Source of the DNA: Scenedesmus sp. ARA3
Taxonomy: Eukaryota; Chlorophyta; Chlorophyceae; Sphaeropleales; Scenedesmaceae
Assembly: GCA_004335835.1 (NCBI GenBank)
Contig: RWJK01000687.1
Location: 1 to 50,573 of the forward strand
Direction: 5' to 3'
DNA: 50,573 bases
Within the stretch, counting starts at the first letter, position 1. Every line of letters starts with the position of its first letter. The notes beneath the pieces were generated by a model. The model worked only from the letters and a program-made list of their open reading frames with translations. It made no database searches and was not told the DNA's origin. Positions 32,045 to 44,909 of the stretch are shown piece by piece. The position numbers were made by a program, and so were the translations under genes.

Positions 32045-32867
32045 CTAGCAGTGATCGCGTTCGTGTATCATCATATAATCATAACACACGATCGACTGGA
32101 CGAACAAAGTTCTTGATTTCAAAACCGGCCACAGTGCGGCCAGCAGGCCGTGAATGTTCCCAACTAAAACCTTTTACACTCCTTCATTTACTGTTTGCTT
32201 CACTGGGACCCTTGTACGAGCGCTACGAGCTAAACCTCTCCTGATAACACCCAGTCAGGCGGGAGACACTGGCTCTGTGAAGTCTAGCGCGTTCAGCTCA
32301 TGACAGGCTGCCCCAAAGGCATGCTTGTGGCCATCACGCAGGAATGGGGCCTGAGTTTCGTGCACAGCTTGCTACTGGCTCTCTATGGCACGCTGCTGCT
32401 GCTGTGTGCACCAGGCGCCTGGCTTGCAACATGCAACACATCACAATGAGGCCGCAGTTCCATAGACTTGACGTAAATGATTTACCAAGAGACACTACTG
32501 ACGTCCCACAAGCTCCCTCGGTAGTGCATGCCACGCTGTCAACCGCGCTTTCAGCTTGATGTTTCAATGGGTGTATCCAGCAGCGCTGCTGGAATGGTGG
32601 TGGTCGGTGGAACCCCCTTTGCTTGCATCTCAGCAGCGCTGTTACTGCAGGATTGCCGTGCCCTCTACAGTGCGTCTCTGCCCCCTGATGTGCCTGAATG
32701 TGACACGCACAGCAAGGCAGCAGCAAAGCAAACCCACAACCTGGCCAGCTGCTGTCACTGCCAACCCTCCGCATACCATGGTTGACATGCTGCAGCACAG
32801 GATGCTGCATGATATGCTGCAACGTAAAGGCTTCAGTGCAGACATAATACACATAGTACCAGCTGCC
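32045..32867. other. TRA1 upstream region
   Basis: Gene-poor. The A+T-rich stretch around 32,050-32,110 directly upstream of the TRA1 start is the likeliest core promoter, but no clear TATA box or known element can be named. A TTACA (TGTAA on the minus strand) at 32,174-32,178 could be a polyadenylation signal for the orphan exon at 32,868-32,966. Open frames here look like chance. Confidence 0.4.
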
Positions 32868-32966
<99 letters not shown>

Positions 32967-33049
32967 CTAGGCTGACAAGGCGCACACCCGCCATGCAGTG
33001 CAACATATCACATCACGACGCCCCTTTCAATCGAGAGGGCTCAGGATAC

Positions 33050-33062
33050 TTACATGCTTACA
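33050..33062 (-). terminator. Candidate polyadenylation signals of gene A
   Basis: Two TTACA words at 33,050-33,054 and 33,058-33,062, which read TGTAA on the minus strand, lie about 640 nt downstream of the gene A stop. TGTAA is the usual green-algal polyadenylation signal. No other TTACA was noticed between here and the stop codon, so the 3' UTR of gene A probably runs to this point. Confidence 0.45.
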
Positions 33063-33700
33063 TGCCATATGCAAACTCTCTGTCACCACACCAGCTGGGG
33101 ACTGAAACCTGTGCCATGCACAAGCCCAGCAAGCTGCTTCTCCGCCAATGAGGGTGATGGTGATTATGCTCACTTATTCCTTTGGTGTTGGGTGATCCAA
33201 ATCACCCGCGCAAAACCGTCAATTGCTGACGCTGTTTATGCCCAGCCATGCAAGTGCAGTTTGAAAAGCCTGGTTAGCCTGATAGTCAGGCCTGGGTCAA
33301 TGCTGGATTCAAACGAGCCATGGCACAGAGCTATGCTGCTTGTCAACAGAACCTTGACCATGCAACTGCGGGTCAAACATTGCTCCCAGTTGTAGCGCAG
33401 CATCACCACCCAGCTGCATCACCCTGTGAGTGTACATGCTCCACAACACAGCACAAAACACGGCATCCAAATCGTCGCTGACGGCAACGTTGCAATGGCT
33501 CAGCCACTCAAGTTTTGTGGTGACACATGTTAATGACAATGGCAAATCAAGAGGCATTGCCCATGCAGTGCATAGCAATTTACGCACTCAGCGCTGACAA
33601 CCCACAACAACAACAACCACAAACATCAGGCACACCTATACTAGCTGCATGGAGCGCCATGCATGCGCCATGCATGCTGCTGCCAGCCTTGCAGGGCCTA

Positions 33701-33910
33701 CTACCGCTGTGGCCGCTGCTCGTCGTCAGAGTCTGTGCTGCTGCCTGCATCTGATTCAGCATCTGACGCACCCCCTTGCTCCTGCTCCCCCTCCAAGCTG
33801 GGCATGCTGCCGGCCCCAATGAGTGCTGCCTGGTAGGCATCAAACTCCGCCCAGCGCTTGATGTTGGCGGCCACCACTGCTGGCTTGATGAACAGCGCGG
33901 CACCATACCT

Positions 33911-33949
<39 letters not shown>

Positions 33950-34283
33950 GCAGTGAAGATGTGTCGTTGTAGGGCAGCAGAGCAGAAGCAGCACCAACGA
34001 TGCGGAAGCAAAGTTGCGTCCAGCACCGTGCAAGTCTGACCCAGCCGGGACTGGCGAGAATGCAGCAGCAGCAGCAGCAGCAGCCACCACTATAGCTACA
34101 AACACTGCAGCATGCACTACAGCACGCGCGCAGCACATCTGCTGCACTCCATGGACGCATATGCTGCACCCAGCACACCAGCCTCACTGCTTGCACATGC
34201 GTCTGGGAGTGCCGACCCAACTGCCGGCCCTGACGACCGCTGCTGGGTGCCCGCTGACCCTGCCGCTGCTCACCTGCCTTCCA

Positions 34284-34322
<39 letters not shown>

Positions 34323-35676
34323 GCAAGAATCACTGGCTGGCGGTGCCAGCTCAACTGCAGCTGCTGCTTGGTTCCCGCTGACCCTGGTGCTACTCCCTGC
34401 CTGACAGCTGCTGCTGCTGCTGGCCATGCTGCTGCTGCTGCTGCTGGCCACGCTGCAGGGATCACTGGCTGGCGGTGCCAGCTCAACTGCTGCCCAACCC
34501 GCCGCTCACCTGCCCTCCAGATCGCTGCTGCTGTTAGCCACGCTGCAGGGGTCGCTGCAGTGCGACACCAGCCGCACATCGATGTACAGCGCGCTGCCGT
34601 TGCGTGGCGTGAAGGCCAGGGCCGGGGTCAGCCAGAAGTAGCCCACCTGGCAGCAGCAGCAGCAGGACACACATGTTACTCTGCTAGGAGAGTGGCATGC
34701 ATGTGCTAGGGGCGGCGTGAAGGCCAGGGCCGGGGTCAGCCAGAAGTGGCCCACCTGGCGGCAGCAGCAGCAGCAGCAGCACAGACAGGCAGCGTCGACT
34801 GGCGTGACTCCCTGAAGGCCGGGCCCTGGGTCAGCCAGAAGTGGCCCACCTGGCGGCAGCAGCAGCAGGACACACATGTTACTCTGCTGGAACAGTGGCA
34901 TGCGTGCGCTAGGGGCGGCGTGAAGGCCAGGGCCGGGGTCAGCCAGAAATCTAGCCCACCTGGCGGCAGCAGCAGCATCAGCAGCAGTACAGACAGGCAT
35001 CGACACCGGCGCATTTACAGCAACCAGCGCACTCTGCATGTGCTTTACTGCGAGGGTTGAATGGTTAGCCTGAATAATGCCGGCCGTGGGGTGTGCCGAG
35101 GCGGTACTGCTCAGCCACACTGTCAGACCTGCAGAAGCCCTTTTTCCCACCACACGCAAGCCTGTTCTTCTTTACATAAGCTTGTACAAGTCTGTCCACC
35201 AACCTGCATCTTGCTGCCAGGCCAAAGAACCTCCTCTCACAGCAAGATTGCACAGCCACAGCATACCCCTGCACCCACCTGCATCTTGCTGCCAGGCCAA
35301 CGAACTTCCTCACACAGCAACACTGCTGCAGCATTGTCCTGTGCACCCGCCTGCATCTCGCTACCGAGTTCCAGCACTGGCACGCACCCACTGGCACTGA
35401 CTTGGCCTAACTCACTTGCACTCGAGCAGGCTTATACAAGCCTCCAGAAGCTGAGACAAGGCTGTACAGCCTATCCACCCACCTGCACCCACCTGCAACT
35501 CGCTGCCTGGCCCTAGCACATCTAGCCAGCAGATGTAGCTGAAGGGGTGCTCCCATGGCTCCGCATGCAGAAAGCTTTTGTAGTTGTGCGTGACTGCAAG
35601 CGTGGTGAAGGGGCTGCCCAGCAGGGTAGGGGAGGGGAAGTTGGCTGGGGGGCCCTTCCAAGGACGCTTGCGGTCG

Positions 35677-35729
<53 letters not shown>

Positions 35730-36344
35730 GACGCTGCTGCTGGAGGTAGAGGCCGTACTGCTGCTGCGAGCTTTGCCTGCCGCTTCTCTGTGCTGTGCGC
35801 AGAACAAGCCTGGCAGGCAAAGAAGACAGAGCAGAGAGCAGCAGCAGCAGCAGCACAGGGGCATGTGTTCAAAAGAGACCTGGCGCCTCACGCTACGGGC
35901 CTGTGACAGCTTTCAACTCACCCAAGGCTGACATGCAGGTACCTGCCACATGCCTGCAGCAAGCTGTCAGCCATTCCGGCATTCCTCCAGCAACCGCCCC
36001 TGCATTGTGTTTGCATTGTGTTGCAGCAGCAATGCACTGCAAGCTGCCGCGCAGCACTCCCAAACATCCACCTGGCAGCTGGCATATGTGTGATGCTCCA
36101 CCAAATGTTTCTTTGGATGATTTGGTTAATCAAAGTACCCAGAATGTCCAGCCACAGCCAGCATGTGTGTTATGCTCCATGCGGTGTGTTACATTGTAAT
36201 TGTTGTGATGTTATGTTACTATTAGCCAGCCTCACCTGGCAGCGTGTCCAGCCACAGCTGGCTGACCTGGCGCAGCCCGCCAGCCGTGCGCAGCTCTGGC
36301 CACGTGGAAAACGCAAACTGGTCCGCCTCGGGGCCTGGCAATGC

Positions 36345-36391
<47 letters not shown>

Positions 36392-37754
36392 CGTCAGGCA
36401 AGGCGGCGCACAAGCTGAACCACCTTGGCAGCCCCTGGCCCACATCCGATCACATGCTGCACCACAAACGACAGCCGATGCGCCGCGCACCCTCGCTCTG
36501 CCTGTTCTCTATCTCGACCCAGCATTGAAGCGCAGCATGCGCACGTGTTGCAGCACTCAGCATTGCTGCGCTCGCGTCAGCGCAGCATGCGCACCTGTGT
36601 CTCCCACGTAGCGCCCGAAGCGCAGGGCCTGCTTGCTGCTGAAGCGGCGCGGCAGCCGCATGCCGGCCATCACCATGCGCTGCTGCTGCGGCGCGCTCGT
36701 GCGGCTCATGTGGTGGGAGCCGTGCCGCGAGTGGAAAATCTGCAGCATGCAGCAAGCAGCAGCACAAAATAGCCGCAGCTTGAGCAGCAGACATGCACGC
36801 AGAACATGCTACTGGCTGCTGCAGGTAGCGCTGCGCTGCTGATCGCAGCATGCATGGCATTGCTGCGGCTGCTTGCACACTGCGCTGTGATGCCAACCAT
36901 GTGGCCAACGCAATGCACACTTGCCGTGCTGCCCAAGCAGTTACATGTGGGTGCTGGCATCATCTTTGGACGATATCAGCCACAGCATGGTGAAAACCTA
37001 GTAGACTTAAGAAGCCGCCGCAGCGCAGCCGCTGCCGCCAGCAATGCAACATGATGAACACATAATACTCTCAAAGCAGCCGCAGCAGCACCTCACCTCA
37101 CACAGCAGCGCCGCCATCTTGCTGCTGTCATGTGCCAGCGCTTGCGGCTCGTAATGCGCCACCACATACTCCCGCCCATCTGCATCGCTGCGCAGTGTGA
37201 TGGTGAAGGGCCTCGAGGCATCTGGCACCACAGCATGCTGCTGGGGCTGCAGCTGGCCGCCTGCTGCCAGGGTCTGCTCTGCTGACTCAGCAAGAGCCTG
37301 CAGCTCCTCAAGCCTGAAAGCCTGCAGCCCTGCAGCAGCAGCACGAACATGCACATCTGCTGCTGCTGCTGCCGCTGAGGCATCTGCAGCGTCCGCTGCA
37401 GCAGCATGCGCAGCTGCCATGTCACTGCCCTCACACATGGCAATTGTAACATTGCCTAGTCCAGCAGCAGCAGCAGCAGGTGCTTCAGCCACTGCAGGCT
37501 GTGCAGCAGCTGCAGCAACCAGCGGCTGCCTCGGCTGCAGCCCAGACAGCTGCTGCAACAGCGCGCTACCTGCTGGCAGCGGCAGCAGCGCTGATAGCGG
37601 CACATGCGTCTGCGACAAGCCCTCCCTGCCAGCTGCAATGGCGTCTATGATGGATTGCCGCTGTCCGATCACATTTTTGTGCATGTTGAGTTTTGTTGGC
37701 AGCGGCGCGGGTGGGGCATCTGCAGGAGGCCACACATAGCTGGCAGGGCTGCCT

Positions 37755-37791
<37 letters not shown>

Positions 37792-40700
37792 GCTCCAATG
37801 CGCGAGCTGCGAGGTGCCCCGGGACAGGCATGCCACCGCCTGTGTATGCTGCGAGGCGCCTGGCCGCTGCTGATGTTGTCCGGTACGGCTGCCGGCCGCC
37901 TGCTGCTGCTGCTGCTGCTTCGCGGTCTGCTCTTTTGCGCATCCTATCTGCTGCTTTTCTTTCTCGTTCTGCTTTCTTGAACTGCCGAGCTGCTGCAGCG
38001 GCGGCTATGCGCTGTTCGTCCCGTTTGTATGGGTGGGGCTTGCGTTCCAGCTTCGTGCCTTTGCCAAACCTGCGGTGTGACGCAGCAGTGGATGAAAGCC
38101 TGAGTGCAGTTGCGCGCCGGGCGTCATAGAGAGAGCACTCTAGCAGCTACTGTGCAGCACCACCACACCCTGTGCAGTGCGGTGCAAGGCCACAACAAGA
38201 GGCGTTACAGGTCCAGTCTAGTCAGCGGCACACTTGAAGCTCCACAAGACGTGCGGCTAACACACGCGCTGTGCAAGTCGCCATGTCCGCAGACTGATCC
38301 TTTCGCTACTGCCGTACGTTGCAGAAAACGTACTTGCCATGTGCTGCTGCAAAAGCAGCTGCATGCTGCCCACCTCGTCTCCAGCCAGCCGCGTAGCGTG
38401 CCAGGCTTGCTGCCGGCTGCAGCACGAGGCGAGTTGAGCACCATGCAGCTTGTGATGTACTTCCTGTTGACGTGGCAGCTGGTCAGGCCCTCAAACTCTG
38501 CAGTGCAAGCACAGGCAGCAGTTCAGCGGGCGCTGCGAGTGTGCAGGAGAGAGAAGGTATCTACATGTGGGCCCTGGCACCATCCGAGACAGCATAAGCC
38601 ACAACGTAATGAAAGCTGCCCTGGCAGCTGGCCTCAAGGCGGTTAACTCCCGCTGCATACTCCCGCTGCGCTGTGCCCCCTGCCTGTCTGCACACCACAC
38701 GCACTGAGCCAGCAACCAGTTCTGCTGAGCTGGCGGTGCCCACCTGAGCAGCTGTTGAAGGTGCCCACCTGAGCAGGTGTTGAAGGTGCTCCCACCAGGC
38801 TGCCCATCCGCGCCCAGGCACCACAGCGTGTGTGGCAGCAGCGCTGCTGTATCTTTGCTGTCAACTCCCCCACCCTCAAGCAGCGCTGCTGTATCTTTGC
38901 TGTCAACGCCCCCACCCTCAAGTGCCCAAACCTGCAACAGCAGCAGCAGCAGCAGTGGTGTATGTCCTGTGCATGCCCTGTCTGTCACCAAAGGAGCTAC
39001 CACAAGCAGTCCACCTCCCAAAGCAGCAGCAACAGCAGCTGCAGCAGCATGGCTCCGGCTACACAAACGACTCTCTGTTCAACCTTATGTGCTCTTCCTG
39101 CTTGCCTACTGTTTTGGGAACCAAGAAACTACAGCGCAGCACAACTGCGCCTTCCCCACCTGCAGCAGCGCCAGCGCAGGCCCCTCCAGGGTGCGCTGCT
39201 GGCTGTCCATCACACCCTCCCGCCACTCCCCGCAGCGCAGCAGCAGCCAGTGGTCCCCGCCAGGCCGCACTGCTGAACGCAGCGCTGCATACGCCTGCTC
39301 CTGAGACTCGCTGCCAGGCAGGGCATCCTCAACACTGCTGCTGCTGCTGCTGCTGCTGCTTGCAGTTAGGCCCAGTGCCGCTGATGTCAGGCGCAGCGAG
39401 TCGAGCGATGCGTCCAAGGTGCTGCAGGCGTCCAGCGCTGCCTTCTGTGCTTCTACATGTGTGCGAGGCAGCCGCTTGCGGGCTGCTGCTGCTGGATCCT
39501 GTGCTGCTTCGCCTGTTTTGCCTGCTTTGCCTGCTTCGCCTGCTTTGCCTGCTGTGCCTGCGCTCGTGTGTGCTGCCCGCTGAGCTGCTGTGAGCACTGC
39601 CAGGCTGCAGGGTGCACCTCTCTGCAGGTGATTGCAGTTGCAGCAACAGAGCATGGGCAAGCAGATGATACGCGTCTGTAGCAAGTGGGAGATCATAACA
39701 CTTCATGCTCGTATACGTCCAGGTCGTGCTGCTGGCAGGACACAGGCACTGCAGCGGCAGGCCCAGACGCACAACGGCACAGTGGGAGTGCAGGCAGCGC
39801 CAGAATGAAGAACACGCCTAGCACACGGCACACAAGCCGGAATTCAAGTGTCCGACACATTGCACAGAACGATGCAACACCTGACAACGCCGTTGGCCAC
39901 TTACTTGCAGGTGCAGCACACTCTGCAGTACTGCTGCTTCTGCTGCTGTTGCTCTGCCCAGGCCTGCACCCCACTGGCTAAGCAGTGGGCTCGCATACTG
40001 AGATGCCTGGTCAACGTGTATGCTTATTCTTCCGCTGCCTAGTGTTAGCACGCATTTGCGTAGCGTGCTGAGCAGCCTGAGCATGGGGGAGTTGAACAGC
40101 CGAGCAGCTTGCGCAGTGCCTAGGACTTTAAGCTTGACGGTGTCGGAAACTGATCAGAGGTGCTTAATTTTATTTTAGGATAGCACGGGCTCCGGTGTCA
40201 CGCGAGGAAACATCACCGTTCATGGTGCTCGGGGAATGCAACCAGCAGCATTGACCGCTGAAGACGTCGGCCCTTGGAAGAGGCAACATGCCAAAAAAAC
40301 TTTCACAACGTACAGGAGGATGTATACTAGGGTTGCGACGGGGAGTTCCAGGTTCGCATGTGGGGTGTGCGCCTGACGTTGTGATCACAAGTCATGACAG
40401 TTTTCAAAAAGACGTTTAAGTGCCGGCATCAATGGGTTGAAGATTTACGGCTATGCACTGGTTTTTGCGTCAAAGACACCATAGAGTTGCAATTGCTCTG
40501 CAAAGATGGCACCGCCAACGCCTGTTAGACGGCAGGTTAGCCGAAGCAGTTCAGCAGCCACTCATCGACTGTGTGCAACATGTTACACCATAAGCGCAGC
40601 TGCAAGCAGCATAGACTGGAAGCTGAATGATGATGCAAGTGATGTGCCAACCGCATGATCTACCTCTCCAGCTTGCAACTTCCAACAGCCGGCTTGTGAT

Positions 40701-41015
40701 GTAGGTAACAGGCGCGGCCAGGTTCAAGTCCGGCGGCAGCAGGGGGCTCTGCAAGCCTTGCAGGGGCGTTGCTGCTGCTGCTCTTGCTACTGCGTATGTT
40801 GATATGGGCGACGGGGCGCTGCTGCTGCTGCCTCCTGCTGTTGTTGCGCTGTCTGGGCTGCCCGCTGTATAGGTCTGGGCGTAGGGTCCTGCGGCGGCAT
40901 TAGATGCAGAAACGCAGCGACGCCGTGTGGGTCCAGTCACCACTTCAACAGCATTGGAAAAGAGCCCATCACAGCAAGCACTTGGTGATTCACCCCATAC
41001 GTAAAACATACTCAT
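33701..41015 (-). CDS. Gene A: putative DSBH Fe(II)-dioxygenase-like protein (paralogue of gene B)
   Basis: Twelve exons: 40994-41015, 40664-40888, 39905-40149, 39160-39621, 38769-38931, 38374-38497, 37097-38069, 36595-36739, 36236-36334, 35493-35809, 34510-34646, 33701-33908. They total 3,120 nt, 1,039 residues plus TAG, with all phases consistent. The first exon (MSMFYVW) is the weakest call. Exon 7 has a basic Lys/Arg segment, Ala/Gln linkers and the paired motif SRPFTI...YVVAHYEP. The last three exons look like a double-stranded beta-helix: LLGSPFTTLAVTHNY, then H901-A-E903, H954 in VSHCSDP, and R971 before YGAALFIKP. That order fits the HxD/E...H...R pattern of 2-oxoglutarate/TET-JBP-like oxygenases; this is inference from pattern, and substrate and cofactor are unknown. 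The tail is acidic (SDAESDAGSSTDSDDEQ). The structure is supported by exon-by-exon matching to gene B. Confidence 0.7.
34575..34965 (-). repeat. Four copies of gene A exon 11 5' edge
   Basis: AGGCCAGGGCCGGGGTCAGC, CAGAAGTGGCCCACCTGG at about 34,615 (real), 34,721, 34,820 (diverged) and 34,925. Each keeps an acceptor next to a CAG-repeat on plus. Confidence 0.92.
35205..35515 (-). repeat. Copies of gene A exon 10 3' edge
   Basis: CACCTGCATCTTGCTGCCAG at about 35,208, 35,276 and 35,345 repeat the real edge at 35,489 (CACCTGCAACTCGCTGCC), at roughly 68-bp spacing. Confidence 0.8.
38841..38924 (-). repeat. 42-bp in-frame exonic duplication in gene A exon 5
   Basis: Two tandem copies (38,841 and 38,883) encode LEGGGVDSKDTAAL twice. 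The two differ at very few bases. Gene B has a single, diverged counterpart (VEGAKGDYTLW), so the duplication is specific to gene A. Confidence 0.85.
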
Positions 41016-41166
41016 ATAAGCCAGTACATGAACTAAATCGCTGGAGACCTGTCGCACCAACAACAATTGGATGTATCGGTGCGCCAGCATATCGTCAAAG
41101 ACAGTTGCGCGCTCACCTCATTCAGCAAGCCCATCCAGCACAAGTCAATGGAGCCCTCCACCACCA

Positions 41167-41208
<42 letters not shown>

Positions 41209-41210
41209 GC
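41016..41210. other. Short spacer between genes A and B
   Basis: Only 195 bp separate the gene B stop from the proposed gene A start, so the gene A promoter and gene B 3' UTR must share or overlap this DNA. It begins next to a (CAG)n tract after the gene B stop. No TTACA signal was seen here for gene B. A frame ending NEVSAQL near 41,115 has a donor-like GTGAGC but no other support. Confidence 0.4.
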
Positions 41211-41899
41211 TCACTGCACGGCAAGCCCCTGGACGGAGCGCCGCGCTGTGTGCAGGTGCAGGGCCTGGTCCTGCTCCGCCCACGCCAGCGCATTGTGGCG
41301 AACCACATCAGGCTTGATGAACAGCGCAGCCCCATACCTGCAGTAGCAGCAGCAGCAGCAGCGGCGGCGACGGCCGCGGCATCTAGTGACAGGTTGCACT
41401 CTGCTTGGATGCTGGTGTGCTGAGCGAACACTGCCCAGCAGTGCTCATACCAGCAGCAGCGTCAAACAACTGGCAACCGGTTTGTGCATTTAGCATCAAT
41501 GAGCAATGACACATAACGCAACAGCCATGGCAGCTAGATGGTGATGGCACCTACAGCTACACACAGCGGCACTGCATCAAGCGGCACACTACATCCCTTC
41601 TGACAACACCTTCAACGCTACCAAATCATGCGAACCCCGAGCAGAACTCGAACCTGCCCTCTATCTGTTTACTGCGCTTGGTCAGGGTGCAGGGGTCGCT
41701 GCAGTGCGGCACCAGGCGCGTGTCGATGTACAGTGCGCTGCCATCCAGTGGGGTGAATGCCAGGCCGGCGGTCAGCCAGAAGTACGCCACCTGGCAGCAG
41801 CAGCAGCAGCAGCAGCAACCCAACAGGCGGCGTCGATGTACAGTGCGCTGCCTTCCAGTGGGGTGAATGCCAGGCCGGGGGTCAGCCAGAAGTAGCCCA

Positions 41900-41941
<42 letters not shown>

Positions 41942-43672
41942 CCAACAGGTGGCGTCAGTGTACAGCGCGCTGCCATCCAGTGGGGTGAAGGCCAGGCCGG
42001 CAGTCAGCCAGAAGTACGCCACCTGAGGGCAGCAGCACAATACACACATGCTATCAGGCTACCTGGATGCCTTGCATTTTACCCTGCTGAAGCACTAGTG
42101 CCATGCCTGTGCGTTGAGCGAATTGAAGGCCAGGCCCGGAGTTGCCACAGCGTACGCCGCCTGACGAATTGAACGGTAAGTTTCACACAGAGTAGCAGGT
42201 GAAACGACGGGCACAACAGAAGAGTATTATCAATTCACTCACAACCATATTTGCTCGTTGTGCGGTCAACATGGATGGCACACCAGGAGATGCCATGCTG
42301 CATGTGCCGGAGCAGCAGGTCGCACCCACCAGCACTGATGCTGCCACCAAATCAAAAGCACAAGCTCCCTGTGACCCCACCCCACGCAGAACCCACCTAT
42401 TGCAAGCCTGCTAGCTGCATGAGCAGCAGCACCCCTGCACCCACCTGCAACTCGCTGCCAGGCCTCAGCACATCCAGCCAGCAGATGTAGCTGAAGGGGT
42501 GCTCGCGCGGCTCCGCATGCAGCAGGCTGTGGTAGTTCTGCGTGACTGCAAGCGTGGTGAAGGGGCTGCCAAGCAGGCAGGGCGAGGGGTAGTTGGGAGG
42601 CGCGTTGTTGTTGAAATTAGCCAGCAACACATCATCGCCATCACCCTCTCCTTCCTCCTGCTTGCTGCTGCTGCTGTTTTGAAGTGCCCTCCCTTACACC
42701 TGCTGTTGCTGCTGCTGCAACACCATCGCTGCTGCTGCTGCTGCTGCTGCTTCTCCTGCGGCCGCTGCTGTGTTCACGCACTGCATCTGCTGCGTCCTTG
42801 TTGCAAGACCAGGCCAGCTGCGCAACGCCGCCCGTCCACAGGTCAGCGATGCGCCTGAAGGCGCCAGCAGTGCTGAGGTCACGCCAGACGGCGAGTGAGA
42901 ATCTGTCAGCCTCGGCGCCTGCAGCAACACAGCAGTGCAGGAAACAGCGCATTGGGAGACAGTTTATGGCTTCCAGTCGACATAGGTAGCATGGGGGTGC
43001 ACTAAATGCAGTGCGCAGCTGGCGAGCTGCCTCGGCCTGGCTTGCTGGCTGGCTGGTAACTGCAAGGCACCACAGCAGCAGTCAAGAGCAGCCGCATCGC
43101 ATGTGCCTGGGTGCACACAACCGCACAAGCAGCAGAATGAAACACTGTCTTGGCAGTGCTGCAGGAGCTGCGCGGCAGTTACGAGCAGCGACTGCACAAC
43201 ATCCTGCAGCAGCCGCTCAACCGATACGTCCCCTTTGATTCAGAGTCACCGCAAAGCAAGGTTCACCTCAGAGCTTACCAGCAGCCTACAAGCACACATG
43301 CGCACGCACACTCACCAAGGTCATCATGGTAGCGCGAGGTGTGGCAGGTGAGGGTGTTGCCTGTTGTTGGGATGCGTGCGCCTGCCATAGCCATCACTGT
43401 GCTATACGGGTCCTGCCCTGAGCTGCGATCCCTTTCAGCTGCACTCGTGCGCTGCAGCAGCAGATCCCTGTTGCGCGAATGAAAGACCTCGCACAAGTCG
43501 GCGGCAGGCCCGCCAGCACTGTACTTAGTGCTGCTGCTGCTGCTGCTGCTGAGTGTGGCGTGCTGCAGCGCGTGTGGCTCGTAGTGAGCTACTACGTAGT
43601 CGCGGCCGTCCCTGGGGTTGTGCATGGTGATGGTGAAGGGCCGGTTGCTGTCTGGCACCACGGCTAGCCCCT

Positions 43673-43710
<38 letters not shown>

Positions 43711-44874
43711 CATGGTGGCAGGCGGCGTGCAAATGAAATGAGCAGATGTGAGGCTGAGGCCTGTCGAGTTTGCGGCAGCACCTGCCTGGCAAGAGAAGGA
43801 CAGCACACCTTGAGCACAGGTAAGTGACATTTAGAGCAGGGAGAACACAGCGAATGACAACAGCACGCCGTGACCTTCAACAGCAAACACGAGCACAGGG
43901 TCACAACCAGCGCGCGACGAGTTCTAGACCACAGCACACGCACACACAGGCCACAGTCAGCATTTGCGTCCAAACTCACTGTGCAAAGCAGCTTGCGGCA
44001 AGCATTATATTGCCACGCTGTCGTGCTGCGCTGCTGCACCAGCAGCCCTGCAGCCAGCTCACGACACCTCAAGCCACAACACATGCCTGTCACATGACAA
44101 ATGAACCCATATCCTCAGCAGGCACACCTGCCCAAGGTCCGGCTCCTGCGCTGCTGCTGCTGCTGCTGCTGCCGGCTGCACTGCTCTTACCCCCTGCTGC
44201 TGCCGCCGCCTACTCGGCTCCTTGCCTGCCGCCTCCACTGCTTCTGCCCGCTGCTGCAGGTCCTCTATCCTGTACAGCTGGTGCCCTGCCGGAAGTGCAG
44301 CAGCAGCAGCAGGAGGTGCATCGGCTACTGCTGCTGTTGCTGCTGCTACTGTGCCTGCTGCTGCTGCTGCGCCTGCAGGCGCTCGCCTGCCCTGCCCTGC
44401 CTTGGTTGCTGCTGCCGCAGGGTACAGGTCTGCTAAAGGCACATGCGTCACTGACAGGTCATCAATACCCCTCTGAATACTAGCAAGGATGTGTTCACGC
44501 TGTCTCAGCTGTGTCAAGTCCAGCTGCAGCGCCGTGGGCTTGCATCTGGGAGCAGCAGCAGGCCAAAGGTACACAGGTGCAGGCCCTGCTGTTGCTGCTG
44601 CTGTGCCTAGTTCTGCGGCCGCTGTTGCTGCTTCACCGCCCAGCCGAAGGTGGCCTCCAGTGTACCTGTCCCTGCGCTTGGCTGCCTTCTTTGATGCCTT
44701 GAAGGTGCTCAACATGCGGACGCCAGTCGGCCCTACGCCGATGAAATCAGTGAAGCCGCTGCTGCTGCCGCTGCTGCTGCCGCTGCTGCTGCCTGCGCCC
44801 TGTTTGCCCTGCTTGGCTGAGAAGGTGCTCAACATGCGGGAGCCATCTGGGCCTGTGCCAATAAAACCAGTGAA

Positions 44875-44909
<35 letters not shown>

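Larger units (their letters stand above)
33701..35809 (-). other. Gene A C-terminal beta-helix oxygenase-like region
   Basis: The three exons coding residues 820-1039. The motif order is FTT.aVTHNY, H-x-E, FSYICWLDVLGPGSELQ, GYFWLTPALAFTPRNGSALY, then VSHCSDP and an Arg whose codon is split over the last intron. The His-to-His spacing of 53 and His-to-Arg spacing of 17 suit a jelly-roll oxygenase core. Gene B keeps all four residues and the spacings, so they are under constraint rather than chance. Confidence 0.55.

Noticed and set aside
33309..33587. Minus-strand 92-residue open frame downstream of gene A
   Set aside because: It lies after the gene A stop and before its likely poly(A) signals, has no recognised motif and no splice support; treated as 3' UTR.
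42658..42781. Apparent frameshift and stop codons in the gene B Ser-rich linker
   Set aside because: A GTGCGT donor at 42,781 and a CAAGCAG acceptor at 42,658 remove it in phase 0 and join DAADA to EEGEGD, so no frameshift is needed.
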